Position numbers and translations under genes: made by a program. Positions 41,144-50,347 of a stretch of 64,000 bases of DNA are shown here, one piece after another. A model generated the notes under the pieces. The model was not told the DNA's origin. It searched no databases and was given only the letters and a program-made list of their open reading frames with translations. This DNA is from Bdellovibrio sp. NC01 (GTDB lineage Bacteria > Bdellovibrionota > Bdellovibrionia > Bdellovibrionales > Bdellovibrionaceae). Location of the stretch: contig NZ_CP030034.1 in assembly GCF_006874625.1 (NCBI RefSeq), positions 2,604,001 to 2,668,000 on the forward strand, in the 5' to 3' direction. Position 1 is the first letter of the stretch. Each line of letters opens with the position of its first letter.

Positions 41144-43249
41144 ATGGAAAAATCTCGCGCCCGCTGGCTGAACGCATTTTGGCTTTATCTTAAACGCATC
41201 CTGATCGTAAATGTCGTCTTCATTGGCATCGGCTTTTTATGGCGCCTTGCCTTTCTTGCTTACTACGGAAATTCACAAGATCTTGCGAACGTTCATAGCG
41301 ATGTTGTGCAAGCGTTTATCTTAGGCGCACGCTTCGACAGCACCATTTTATTTTACATCAATGCCGTGCCGTTATTGATTCTGTTTTTGGTGAGCTTTTT
41401 TGCGGGCTTTAAATTTTGCGAGCCACTTTTAGAGCGCATCTACACACGCTTCGCTAAGTTCTTGATTCCTTTTTACACCGTCTTTTTGTTCATCGTGACT
41501 TACATCACGGCGGTGGACTTTGGTTTCTACAGTTTCTATCAAGATCGCATCAACGTTTTGATCTTTGGTTTCTTTGAAGATGATACGACGGCCTTGATCA
41601 AAACCATCTGGCGCAACTATCCAGTGATCTGGATTTTCGCAGGCCTGATTTTATTCACGTGGCTTTTGTGGAAGGGCTTAAAGTTAAACTTCACTCAAGG
41701 CAAAGAGTGGGTTCCTTTAAAAGCAACCAAAGTTTCTTATCCCGTATTCGTGCTTTTTGCTTTGGCGATTTTCTTTTTGAACGGTGTTGGTGCACGGGGT
41801 TCTTTAGGATTATTTCCTTTAAGCGAAATGGATACCGGGATTTCAAAAAATATTTTCGTGAATCACTTAAGCTTCAACGGCACGCGCGCCTTCACACGTG
41901 CCATCGAATTAAAATCACAAAGCAACAGTCGCTGGGACAGCAATCTGCAACACTTCGGTTATGGCGAAAATTATCGCCAAGCTTTTGCTGATTTCTTTAA
42001 AGTTCCGGTTGAGCAAGTTCCGCAAGAACCGCTGGATCTTCTGAAACATATGACTGGTAAAAACCCGTGGGCTGAAAAAACAAAGCCGCATGTGTTGTTG
42101 CTGGTGATGGAATCCATGGGTGGCTATTGGCTTAAATACGATAAGCCTGAATTCGACCTGGTTGGAAGTTTGCGCAAGCACTTTGAACAGGACACTTACA
42201 TCACGAACTTCCTTTCAAGCACGAACGCAACGATTGGCTCACTAAGCTGCTTGATGATTGGTTCTCCGCAACGCCCGATCAGTGAATTTTTAACGGAAAG
42301 TGGTTACTTGCAAGTGCCTTTCCGCTCCTCCCCGGCCCGTACCTTCAAAAATGCTGGCTACAAAGCACGCTTCATTTACGGTGGTAATCCGGGATGGCGT
42401 GAAGTAAATAAATTTGCTCTTCGCCAAGACTTTGACACGGTTGAAGGTGAAGCGGAAATCGCTGACTATTCGGGTGTTAAAGAAAAACATGATTGGGGAA
42501 TTTACGACGAAGATCTTTTTGATTACGTCTATAAAACTTTGACGGAAGCAAAAACGCCGCAGTTTTTATTGACGATGACGACGACAAATCATCCTCCGTA
42601 TCAATTGCCGTCAACGTACAAGTCACCTGAATTTAAAGTTCCCGCAGAGTTGGAATCACGCCTTATCGCTGACAAAGCTTTGGCGCAAAATCGTTTTAAA
42701 ACTTATCGCTATTCAACAGAACAATTGGCGAAGTTCTTAGACCGCGTGAAGAACTCCCCGCTGAAGGATAATTTGATTATTGCGGTGACCGGCGATCATA
42801 CATTCTGGATTGTGAACTTTGGCGAAGACGAAGTTCTGCAAAAAGGTTCCGTGCCATTGTATATGTATATGCCTGCTGCCATTCGCAAAAAATTGCCGCC
42901 GAATTCATTTGGCTCGCATGCGGATATTTTGCCGACTCTTTACAATTTGGCGTTGTCAGAACGTCCTTACTACAGCCTTGCGCGTGATTTGTTTTCTAAT
43001 ACCCCTGATTACGCCGTGAATGCTTCGAATTTGATCGCGAATCAGCAAGGCGCGGTTCTGGTGGCAGGTCAAAGCAAAGACGATCACGCCATGAAATGGC
43101 AAAGCACAGCGGACAATCAATTTGCGAAATTAGCCCCTGCCGATATCACTGAAAACGAAAAAGAGCTCTCGACGAAATATAAATCCTTGATGAGTGTCCT
43201 GGATTACTATTTCATGAAAGAGAAGCAAGAGAACAGAAAGGATCACTAA
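41144..43249 (+). CDS. LtaS-like phosphoglycerol-type transferase
   Basis: This 701-residue protein has five membrane helices (about 15-210) and an extracytoplasmic catalytic domain of the alkaline phosphatase superfamily. The metal and nucleophile residues sit in HVLLLVMESMGGYWL (Glu) and SSTNATIGSLSCLMIG (Thr), then GIYDEDLFDYV and VTGDHTFWIV. It resembles the paralogue at 24111 but is longer and only distantly related. It probably transfers a phosphoglycerol or phosphoethanolamine group to an envelope acceptor. The two-component genes start 3 bases after its stop, so it is co-transcribed with its likely regulators. Confidence 0.85.
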   Translation: MEKSRARWLNAFWLYLKRILIVNVVFIGIGFLWRLAFLAYYGNSQDLANVHSDVVQAFILGARFDSTILFYINAVPLLILFLVSFFAGFKFCEPLLERIYTRFAKFLIPFYTVFLFIVTYITAVDFGFYSFYQDRINVLIFGFFEDDTTALIKTIWRNYPVIWIFAGLILFTWLLWKGLKLNFTQGKEWVPLKATKVSYPVFVLFALAIFFLNGVGARGSLGLFPLSEMDTGISKNIFVNHLSFNGTRAFTRAIELKSQSNSRWDSNLQHFGYGENYRQAFADFFKVPVEQVPQEPLDLLKHMTGKNPWAEKTKPHVLLLVMESMGGYWLKYDKPEFDLVGSLRKHFEQDTYITNFLSSTNATIGSLSCLMIGSPQRPISEFLTESGYLQVPFRSSPARTFKNAGYKARFIYGGNPGWREVNKFALRQDFDTVEGEAEIADYSGVKEKHDWGIYDEDLFDYVYKTLTEAKTPQFLLTMTTTNHPPYQLPSTYKSPEFKVPAELESRLIADKALAQNRFKTYRYSTEQLAKFLDRVKNSPLKDNLIIAVTGDHTFWIVNFGEDEVLQKGSVPLYMYMPAAIRKKLPPNSFGSHADILPTLYNLALSERPYYSLARDLFSNTPDYAVNASNLIANQQGAVLVAGQSKDDHAMKWQSTADNQFAKLAPADITENEKELSTKYKSLMSVLDYYFMKEKQENRKDH

Positions 43250-43252
43250 GCC

Positions 43253-43936
43253 ATGCGGATTCTTGTCGTCGAAGATCAAGTCAAAATGGCCAATTTCCTT
43301 AAAAAAGGCCTGAACGAAGTCGGCTATGCAGTGGACGTCGCTGAAAGCGGTACGGCTGCGGAATCGTATATGGCTCAAGGTGAATACGACCTTGTGATTC
43401 TGGATGTGATGTTGCCTGATCAAAACGGTATCGATACCGCAAGACACTTGCGCCGTGACGGTTATGAAGGTCCGATTCTTATGGTCACGGCCCTTTCAAC
43501 GACAAAAGATAAAGTTCACGGTTTAGATGCTGGTGCTGACGATTATTTGACGAAGCCTTATTCCTTTGATGAGTTGCATGCGCGTGTGCGTGCTTTGCTT
43601 CGTCGTAAATCACCGAACGGTGGTGCCGTTTCTAATACTTTGAAATATGCCGACCTTGAACTTGATTTGATTCAAAGAAAAGCTCGCCGTGCGGGACAAG
43701 AAATTTCTTTGACGACAAAAGAGTTCGCTCTTCTTGAATACTTCTTAAGAAATCCGGAACGTCCATTGGGACGTGTTTCTATTGCAGAGCATGTATGGGA
43801 CATTCACTTCGACTCTGAAAGCAACGTGATCGACGTTTATATCAACTTGCTTCGTAAGAAAATTGATGCGCCTTTCTCTAAGAAACTCATCCACACAGTT
43901 GTAGGTACCGGATATGTTCTTAAAGAGAATTTATAG
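43253..43936 (+). CDS. OmpR-family response regulator
   Basis: The 227-residue regulator has a receiver domain with phospho-Asp in LVILDVMLPDQNG (Asp51), Thr in MVTALS and Lys in DDYLTKPYSFDEL, and a winged helix of OmpR/PhoB type with ISLTTKEFALLEYFLRNPER, VYINLLRKKID and VVGTGYVLKENL. It starts 3 bases after the LtaS-like gene and overlaps the kinase gene by 23 bases. It probably binds DNA as a dimer in response to the kinase; the signal could relate to the cell envelope. Confidence 0.95.
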   Translation: MRILVVEDQVKMANFLKKGLNEVGYAVDVAESGTAAESYMAQGEYDLVILDVMLPDQNGIDTARHLRRDGYEGPILMVTALSTTKDKVHGLDAGADDYLTKPYSFDELHARVRALLRRKSPNGGAVSNTLKYADLELDLIQRKARRAGQEISLTTKEFALLEYFLRNPERPLGRVSIAEHVWDIHFDSESNVIDVYINLLRKKIDAPFSKKLIHTVVGTGYVLKENL

Positions 43937-45371
43937 ATTCTTTTCTGGTTTCAGTATCCGCCTGCGCTTGTCGATCATTTTCGTCGCGATCTTCGGGGTC
44001 ACGACGATCTTGTTCAACACTTTCGTTTTTAAAATGATGATCGATAATCTTCAGCAAGATTTCGACGATGCCCTATTCAATTATGCCGTCGACGTTTCTG
44101 AAGGTGTTGAAATCGGTGTCAAAGGTGACTTGAACTTCCCGCCTTTGCGCCTAGATCACGGTAAGATCCTGCCTTTTCCTTTGGGTACGGCATTGATTCA
44201 AGTGCGCCACAGCTCGGGCGCCGTCCTTGCGCGTGTGGGAAATTTCGGTGAATTCAATCCGCCTTATAAAAAAGATTTCGAACGCATCTGGTCCGGTGAG
44301 GAAGCGACTTATCGTACGATTGAGCACATCAGCAATATCCCGTCTGCCGAAGCCGATTCGTATCGTTTGATTTCCTTCCCGCTAGATAATGCCGCCAAAC
44401 CGCAACTGCTTTTGCAAATCGCAGTGCCAATGACCTTGCTTGAAACTCAGATTTCAAAACGTCTGACGTTACTTGAGCTAGGTATTCCCTTTGTGTTGCT
44501 GATCGCCACTTTCGGCGGATTGTTCTTATCCGCTCGTGCCTTAGCACCGGTGAATCGCATGATCGCGATTGCCCAAAGAATTCGCGCCAGCGAATTGTCA
44601 GCGCGTATTCCTGTGCCCCATGCAAAAGATGAAATTAATAAGCTTGCTTTAACTTTGAATGAAATGCTCGACCGCATTCAACAAGCCTTCCAAAGTCAGG
44701 AACGATTTGTTGCCGATGCTTCACACCAACTTTTGACGCCACTGACGATCATGCGCCAAGAACTCGAACTGTTAAGCAAAAGCGAAAAGCGCGATGTCGA
44801 TCAATTTATTAAAAGCTCTTTGCAAGAAGTTGATAATCTTTCGAACATCGTGCAAGAGATGTTGTTGCTCGCACGTGCCGATGCCGGCCTTGGTGCTTTG
44901 AATTTGCAAGAGCTGTCTTTGGATGAGTTGGTCTTCGAGGCCCTGACTCGTTGTGAAAAGTTGGCGAATTCAAAATCTATTAAGCTTAAATTGAACATCG
45001 ACAATCAGTCAGATGAAGATCGCAAACTTGTTCGCGGCGATAAAGATCTACTGGAAAATTTGATCTTTAATATTATCGAAAATGCGATCAAGTACTCGCC
45101 GAACAATGAATCTGTTTCGATCGTTCTAACTTATAAGAATGATACAAGTGCGTTGGTGGTTGAAGATAACGGCCCGGGCATTCCCGAAGAACAATTGCCG
45201 TTTATCTTTGAACGTTTCTCGCGCGGATCTAATATGGAAAGTCGCGTAAAGGGCTTCGGTCTAGGTCTAGCTATTGCGCAGAAAATCGCGAATCTTCACG
45301 ACGCCAAGCTAAGTGCTGAAAATCACACGGGAAGCGGAGCGCGGTTCATCTTTGTAATGAAAAACATTTAA
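43914..45371 (+). CDS. Sensor histidine kinase
   Basis: This 485-residue kinase has a first membrane helix (about 16-38), a periplasmic sensor domain (about 40-180), a second helix (186-206), a HAMP linker and a HisKA/HATPase core. The phosphorylated His is in VADASHQLLTPLTIMRQELE. ATP-binding boxes are IENAIKYSPNN, VVEDNGPGIPEEQ and GFGLGLAIAQK. It pairs with the OmpR-type regulator overlapping it. Together with the LtaS-like gene they form one operon. The periplasmic domain has no recognised family. Confidence 0.95.
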   Translation: MFLKRIYRFFSGFSIRLRLSIIFVAIFGVTTILFNTFVFKMMIDNLQQDFDDALFNYAVDVSEGVEIGVKGDLNFPPLRLDHGKILPFPLGTALIQVRHSSGAVLARVGNFGEFNPPYKKDFERIWSGEEATYRTIEHISNIPSAEADSYRLISFPLDNAAKPQLLLQIAVPMTLLETQISKRLTLLELGIPFVLLIATFGGLFLSARALAPVNRMIAIAQRIRASELSARIPVPHAKDEINKLALTLNEMLDRIQQAFQSQERFVADASHQLLTPLTIMRQELELLSKSEKRDVDQFIKSSLQEVDNLSNIVQEMLLLARADAGLGALNLQELSLDELVFEALTRCEKLANSKSIKLKLNIDNQSDEDRKLVRGDKDLLENLIFNIIENAIKYSPNNESVSIVLTYKNDTSALVVEDNGPGIPEEQLPFIFERFSRGSNMESRVKGFGLGLAIAQKIANLHDAKLSAENHTGSGARFIFVMKNI

Positions 45372-45458
45372 TCTGCTTTTAATCACGGTTTTAACCTCCT
45401 TTGTTAGTCTAAGCATGTTCCGATTGAGGCTAACTAAAAATAACCATTGGAGGTTACA

Positions 45459-45671
45459 ATGAAAATCGCTTCTGTTTTGATGTCTATCGTATTCGCAGGT
45501 GTTATCGCTCAAGCTAACGAAACTGCTCCAGCTGCAACAACTACAACTGCTGCTCCAGCGGCTGCTGCTCCTGCAAAAGAAGAAGTTAAAGCTGAGAAAA
45601 AAGCTGCTAAAAAACACCACGGTAAAAAAGCCGCTAAAACTGAAGAGAAAAAAGAAGAAGCTGCTCACTAG
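45459..45671 (+). CDS. Small exported Ala/Lys-rich protein
   Basis: This 70-residue protein has a signal peptide (ending IAQA) and a mature part of about 50 residues made almost only of Ala, Lys, Glu, Pro and Thr, with KHHGKKAAKTEEKKEEAAH at the end. It is highly basic and probably disordered, like small histone-tail or periplasmic buffering proteins. The ATG at 45459 follows GGAGG directly; the in-frame TTG 12 bases earlier is part of that ribosome site. A strong terminator follows. Real, given signal and ribosome site; function unknown. Confidence 0.7.
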   Translation: MKIASVLMSIVFAGVIAQANETAPAATTTTAAPAAAAPAKEEVKAEKKAAKKHHGKKAAKTEEKKEEAAH

Positions 45672-45700
45672 TCTGAGTACTTCGAGCTTTGCTCTTAGTT

Positions 45701-45731
45701 AAAAAGGGACCTTCGGGTCCCTTTTTTTTTA
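45701..45731. terminator. Bidirectional intrinsic terminator
   Basis: AAAAAGGGACC and GGTCCCTTTTT form an 11-bp stem with a TTCG loop followed by a long T-run. It separates converging genes. Confidence 0.93.
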
Positions 45732-46322
45732 CATCTGTGCTTCGTTTTGTTTTTGTTGTTTTGGCGAAGTCGTCTGTTCGTGCGCTTTTAAAAACTTCTC
45801 AAAAGCGGTCCAATAATCTTTTGCAAACTTCAGCGTGCTTTCGTCTTTGCATTCGCCTTGTTCATTGAAGGCTTTTCCGGCGTTGAAATAAAATTCGGGT
45901 TGGCCCATCACTTCAACATCCAGATACGCCAGAACTTGGCGCAGATGGTGTTGTGCGCCGAATGTACCGATGGCACCAATGGATGCGCCCATGACAGCAG
46001 CCTTTTTGCCCTTCCATTTACTTTGACCATAGGGACGCGAAGCCCAGTCGATCGCATTTTTTAAAACGCCTGGGAACGAGCGATTGTATTCTGGAGTGAT
46101 AAATAAAATAGCGTCAGCTTCTTCGACCATCTTTTTAAAGTCTGCTGCGACTTGAGGAGGATTATTTTCATCGTCATAGTTAAAGAATGGAAGCTTCGTG
46201 ATATCGAAGGTCTGTAGCTCGAATTCTTTCGGCGCCAATTCCTTCATCATTCTGAAAGCTTTTTGATTTAAAGAATTTTTACTGATCCCACCCACTAGCG
46301 TCAGAATTTTCTTTGCAGCCAT
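45729..46322 (-). CDS. NADPH-dependent FMN reductase family protein
   Basis: This 197-residue flavodoxin-like oxidoreductase has the FMN phosphate loop LVGGISKNSLNQKAFRMM and the motif ITPEYNRSFPGVLKNAIDW, typical of NAD(P)H-dependent FMN reductases and quinone or chromate reductases (YieF/ChrR type). The C-terminal tail is polar (EQTTSPKQQKQNEAQM). It provides reduced flavin or quinone protection. It lies downstream of the 14-bp inverted repeat at 46402 and of the ABCC exporter, on the same strand. Confidence 0.92.
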   Translation of the reverse strand: MAAKKILTLVGGISKNSLNQKAFRMMKELAPKEFELQTFDITKLPFFNYDDENNPPQVAADFKKMVEEADAILFITPEYNRSFPGVLKNAIDWASRPYGQSKWKGKKAAVMGASIGAIGTFGAQHHLRQVLAYLDVEVMGQPEFYFNAGKAFNEQGECKDESTLKFAKDYWTAFEKFLKAHEQTTSPKQQKQNEAQM

Positions 46323-46401
46323 GACTCACCTCTTTTCAAGGTTTCATTTTATCAATTTAAAATGGGGCGACAAAGATTCGGGGCTTAATATGATAAAGGA
46401 C

Positions 46402-46440
46402 AATCAGCTGTTTACCTCTCACGGAAGTAAACAGCTGATT
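46402..46440 (-). repeat. 14-bp perfect inverted repeat
   Basis: AATCAGCTGTTTAC (46402-46415) and GTAAACAGCTGATT (46427-46440) are perfect complements with an 11-base spacer. It lies four bases past the end of the ABCC gene and about 80 bases before the FMN reductase start. No T-run follows on the minus strand. Operator, mRNA end structure or atypical terminator are all possible. Confidence 0.55.
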
Positions 46441-46443
46441 GGG

Positions 46444-49400
46444 TTAGACAAGACTTTCTTCGATTTCTTTTTGTGAAATTTCATGTGGCTTGCGAATTGA
46501 TTTCACCGTACCAGCAGAAATCTCAACGATTTGGTCACAGTCAGCAATCGTTCCCAAACGATGGGCGATAATCAACATTGTGACGCCACTGAACGCTTCG
46601 CGGATGACTTTTTGAAGAATGGCATCCGTTTGTACGTCCACACTGGCTGTCGCTTCGTCCATCACGATAACTTTTGCTTCTGTCAAAAGTGCGCGCGCTA
46701 AACACAACAACTGTCTTTGACCTTGGCTTAAATTCAAACCGCCTTCAGTCACAACAGAATTCAACGATTGTGGAAGAGTGTCTACGAACTCCCACATCGA
46801 TGCGTGTTTCAACGCCGTGATCACTTCACCGTCCGTATATTCATTGTAGCGATCCAAGTTATTGCGGATCGTACCCATGAATAAAGTCGGATCTTGCGGA
46901 ATGATCGCAAGACTGCGGCGCAATCGCTCCAACGGAACACCTGCGATATTCACGCTATCAATAGCAATACTTCCTTGTTCAGCCTCAACGAAGCGGAACA
47001 ATGATTGGAAGAAAGTACTTTTACCAGAACCGGTTCTGCCAATGATACCAACTCGTGTCCCCGCTTGAACTTTGAAAGTGATACCTTTCAAAACCAACGG
47101 TAAGTGCGTGGCATAGCGCACTTGCAGATCTTGCACTTCGATTTCACCTTTTTCCGGCCATGTTTCACTCAGTGGCTGCGGCAATGAAATCAAGGTGTCT
47201 TTTTCCGCTGGCAAATTCGCAAAGAACTTCAAACGTTCGATGGAAGTCATGCGCGATTCGATATCAGCAAAAATTCTGACACCCCAATTTAGGAATGCCC
47301 AGAATGACAACGAATACATCGTCACCAAACCTGCAGTCCCCGCCTGGATCAAACCGTAATGTGCTGACAACGTCACACCAATGGCGGTTGCAACCGAAAT
47401 CAAACCACCGACCATCGGGATGCGCGAAGAAAACCAACGGTTCAACATATAGTGCGAAAAAAACATACGCTGTGAGTGCGCAAGCTTTTCGTAAAAGTTC
47501 TGCAAGAACCAATCACTCTTGTTGAAGCCACGAATCACCGCAAGGCCCTGCAAACTTTCCTTAAAGTGAGCATAACGAGGTGAACGCGCAATACTGTCCA
47601 AACGTTTTACTTCACGTGCAGGTCTACGATAGTCACGTTGAAGCAAGTAATACATGAACATCACTGGTGCGATCACTAACGCCATATACGGCATCACACC
47701 CAAGATCAAAATCAACGACGCTAAAACTTGCATCGCACAGTTGACCGCGGAACTAAAGCTCCATTGCAGATACACGTCGACCGATTCAATGTCGCGTGAA
47801 AAGCGTTGCAAGATACGACCCACCGGAGTCGAGTCAAAGAAACGTACTGGCGCCTTCAAAACGCTCTTCAACATTTTATCATGCATGTCTTTACCGGCTT
47901 GGATACCACGGCTTAGCCAGAACAAGTTATCAAGTAAGCTTGCAAGCAAAACGATGACACCCAAAACACCGTAAATCCCTACAGCAGTTAAAGCCACCCA
48001 TTCACTTTGATGACTTGAATAATATGACAACCACCACTTTTGCAAAAGCGGCAGTGCCGTCACAGCAACTGCGCCCAAGAATAATAATGACAAAATAATT
48101 GGATTCCATGTCGGATGATCCCCGCCCAAAGAGCGAATGTAATCCCAATACACTGATCCTTTAACAGCGCCCACTTCGCGGTCTTCGTCTTCAGTGACAC
48201 GCGATTCATTCAGTTCAGGTGCTGCCGTCGTTTCCGCAACCGGAGCATGAACTTCGGCCGCTTGATGCTCAGCTTCACCTTGTGTTTTGCCGTGCTCTGA
48301 ATAGAATTCGACAAATTCAGGACAGCTTGCCTTTAGATCTGCGAACGTGCCTTTGCCTTTGATCTCGCCGTCTTCTAGATAGATCACTTGATCGAAGGCA
48401 TTCAAATGTTCCAGACGATGAGTCACAACAATACGCGTTTTGTCTTTCCATGCGCCAAAAATCAGACGTTGCACTAACAAGTTTTCAGTTTCAGCGTCGA
48501 CTGCCGACAATGGATCATCTAACAACACCACTTGCGGATTTGATAAAAACGCACGCGCTAAAGCGACACGTTGTTTTTGACCGCCGGAAAGATTCACACC
48601 TTTTTCGCCGATCTCGGTACGCAGTCCTGCTTTCCACTCTTTTAAGTCTTTATCTAAGCAGGCGTTGTGAAGTGCACGGCGCAGCTCTTCACCGCTCACG
48701 TCTTCACCGAATTTTAAGTTTTCAAGCAACGACGCATTGACGATGTACGCTTCTTGCGGAACGTAGGCTGTCTTGGGACGAAGTGCATTGGACTCCAAAC
48801 CCGAATACGTGATGCTGCCCGCAGAACTTGTGATTTCGCCAAGCAACGTATGAATCAAAGAGCTTTTGCCAGAACCAACGGGTCCGACGATCGCCAAAGA
48901 TTTTCCCGGCGCCACTGTGAAGTTCAAATCTTTCAACACAGGCGTTGCCGCATTTTCATACGACACTGTCAAATGCTCAACATGGACACCCGTTGCGCGA
49001 CCTGAAGTATCGACTTGGCCTTTTTTCTCTGACACTTCTTCTTGTTGAAGGAATGCCAAAATACGACGAGCACCGACAAGGGCTTGGGTATAGCGTGAAA
49101 TCAGTCGTGAAAGCTCGCCGAAGGGACCTTCAAGCAATCCAAACAACGAAATACACGTAAAGATCAATGCGGCATCCAGTTTTTCCCCGCGCCAGGCATG
49201 GGTCGCCAGGGCCACGAACAATACAAATGTCGAAACACCTAAGTAGCCTAGCGACGAATAAGTTTCAGCGCGCGCCAAATGACGACGTGCCGACAATTCT
49301 TTTTCACGCACTTCGTTCACTTCTTTCGCGACACTTTTTTCCCACGCGAAGTATTTCACAACACGGATCGCACCCAACGCCTGGGTCATCAACGTCACGC

Positions 49401-50136
49401 GGTGATCACGTTGTTTCATCATCTCGTCATCAAGACGCGTGAAGGCCTTGCCGATGAACTTCGTCAACGGTGCCAGTGTCAATAAAACGACAACGGCCGC
49501 AATCGTCGACAGACCGATATAATAGAACAGCATTCCCACGATCGCGATAATCATGAAGAAGGCATAAAAAATCTCGGCCATGATCAATGCGATATCGGCG
49601 ACGGATTCACTATCACTGCCCATGTAGTTCACAATGTCGCCCAATTGATTTTTTTGGCGGGCTTGCAGACTCAGTTTTAAGCTGTGACGGAAAATCTTTT
49701 CATTCAGCAAGTTTGTGACAAGCTGATACGTGCGAAGTGTGCGCGCGAAATAATGTTGAATCGCGAAACCAGATAAGAAACCGCAAATTCCCAGCAAAAC
49801 GCCATAGAATAATGTCTCTTTAAGATTTGCTTCCGTAACTCCGGAAGAAATCAATCCGACAAAGCGATGCACAAGCACCGGTGTACAAAGCGAAAACAAG
49901 GCGCTGGCCGTATACCAAAGATAAGCCGGCACCGCGAGTTTTCGAGCTGCAAAAATCAACGAATAAAGATGCTTCTGCGCCGACTGCCAATTGATCTTTG
50001 CAAGATCTAAAGTTGTCGTGCGCGGATCAAGATCCGGTGGTAAAGGAAGCAAGTCCGTTTCATCAATGATCTTGTGCTTCGCTTTTTGCACAAGCGGACT
50101 GACTTCTGTAAAGAACAAACGTCTAAAAAAATTCAT
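46444..50136 (-). CDS. Full-length ABCC-type ABC exporter (two halves fused)
   Basis: This 1230-residue exporter carries both halves in one chain, as MRP/ABCC proteins of eukaryotes do. The first membrane domain (about 55-330) precedes NBD1 with Walker A GPVGSGKSS, signature LSGGQKQR and Walker B VVLLDDPLSAVD, whose Asp replaces the catalytic Glu. A linker with acidic and Ala-rich sequence follows (about 620-690). The second membrane domain precedes NBD2 with GRTGSGKST, a modified signature LSQGQRQLLCLARALL and complete VIVMDEATASVD. One ATP site is thus degenerate. It resembles the split pair at 11991/13762 domain by domain. A 21-codon ORF precedes it. Substrate unknown; exporters of this class handle amphipathic anions or conjugates. 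Confidence 0.92.
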   Translation of the reverse strand: MNFFRRLFFTEVSPLVQKAKHKIIDETDLLPLPPDLDPRTTTLDLAKINWQSAQKHLYSLIFAARKLAVPAYLWYTASALFSLCTPVLVHRFVGLISSGVTEANLKETLFYGVLLGICGFLSGFAIQHYFARTLRTYQLVTNLLNEKIFRHSLKLSLQARQKNQLGDIVNYMGSDSESVADIALIMAEIFYAFFMIIAIVGMLFYYIGLSTIAAVVVLLTLAPLTKFIGKAFTRLDDEMMKQRDHRVTLMTQALGAIRVVKYFAWEKSVAKEVNEVREKELSARRHLARAETYSSLGYLGVSTFVLFVALATHAWRGEKLDAALIFTCISLFGLLEGPFGELSRLISRYTQALVGARRILAFLQQEEVSEKKGQVDTSGRATGVHVEHLTVSYENAATPVLKDLNFTVAPGKSLAIVGPVGSGKSSLIHTLLGEITSSAGSITYSGLESNALRPKTAYVPQEAYIVNASLLENLKFGEDVSGEELRRALHNACLDKDLKEWKAGLRTEIGEKGVNLSGGQKQRVALARAFLSNPQVVLLDDPLSAVDAETENLLVQRLIFGAWKDKTRIVVTHRLEHLNAFDQVIYLEDGEIKGKGTFADLKASCPEFVEFYSEHGKTQGEAEHQAAEVHAPVAETTAAPELNESRVTEDEDREVGAVKGSVYWDYIRSLGGDHPTWNPIILSLLFLGAVAVTALPLLQKWWLSYYSSHQSEWVALTAVGIYGVLGVIVLLASLLDNLFWLSRGIQAGKDMHDKMLKSVLKAPVRFFDSTPVGRILQRFSRDIESVDVYLQWSFSSAVNCAMQVLASLILILGVMPYMALVIAPVMFMYYLLQRDYRRPAREVKRLDSIARSPRYAHFKESLQGLAVIRGFNKSDWFLQNFYEKLAHSQRMFFSHYMLNRWFSSRIPMVGGLISVATAIGVTLSAHYGLIQAGTAGLVTMYSLSFWAFLNWGVRIFADIESRMTSIERLKFFANLPAEKDTLISLPQPLSETWPEKGEIEVQDLQVRYATHLPLVLKGITFKVQAGTRVGIIGRTGSGKSTFFQSLFRFVEAEQGSIAIDSVNIAGVPLERLRRSLAIIPQDPTLFMGTIRNNLDRYNEYTDGEVITALKHASMWEFVDTLPQSLNSVVTEGGLNLSQGQRQLLCLARALLTEAKVIVMDEATASVDVQTDAILQKVIREAFSGVTMLIIAHRLGTIADCDQIVEISAGTVKSIRKPHEISQKEIEESLV

Positions 50137-50219
50137 GCGAATCCATTCGGAAATTAAAATTTTATATCAAAGGAAGCCGGGTTTGGTGTCTTGTTTAGTC
50201 CTGAAAAAAGACTGCGACC

Positions 50220-50285
50220 TTAGAATGCGGAAAGAGAAGGAGCATCTTTTTTAGACTTCATATTGATTGAATCAAACAGAATCAT
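50220..50285 (-). CDS. 21-residue small ORF upstream of ABCC exporter
   Basis: A 66-base ORF encodes MILFDSINMKSKKDAPSLSA plus a final Phe. It starts with ATG 5-6 bases after an excellent GAGGAGG site and ends with TAA, 83 bases before the exporter start. A sigma-70-like promoter lies just upstream. It may be a small protein, a leader peptide governing the exporter, or a secreted peptide cargo. No homologue is recognised. The strong ribosome site is the main evidence that it is translated. Confidence 0.5.
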   Translation of the reverse strand: MILFDSINMKSKKDAPSLSAF

Positions 50286-50313
50286 CGTGTCCTCCTCTCT
50301 GTTGGGTGAAGTT

Positions 50314-50342
50314 AGGATAGTGAACGGAAATAGCTTTGTCTA
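50314..50342 (-). promoter_or_regulatory. Sigma-70-like promoter of small ORF and ABCC gene
   Basis: On the minus strand TAGACA (50337-50342) and TATCCT (50314-50319) are spaced by 17 bases, matching -35 in five of six and -10 in four of six. The predicted start is near 50307. Confidence 0.45.
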
Positions 50343-50347
50343 CTATT

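Noticed and set aside
49991-50254. Plus-strand ORF of 87 codons opposite the ABCC start
   Set aside because: It overlaps the 5' end of a certain gene and the small ORF, with no ribosome site and no family.
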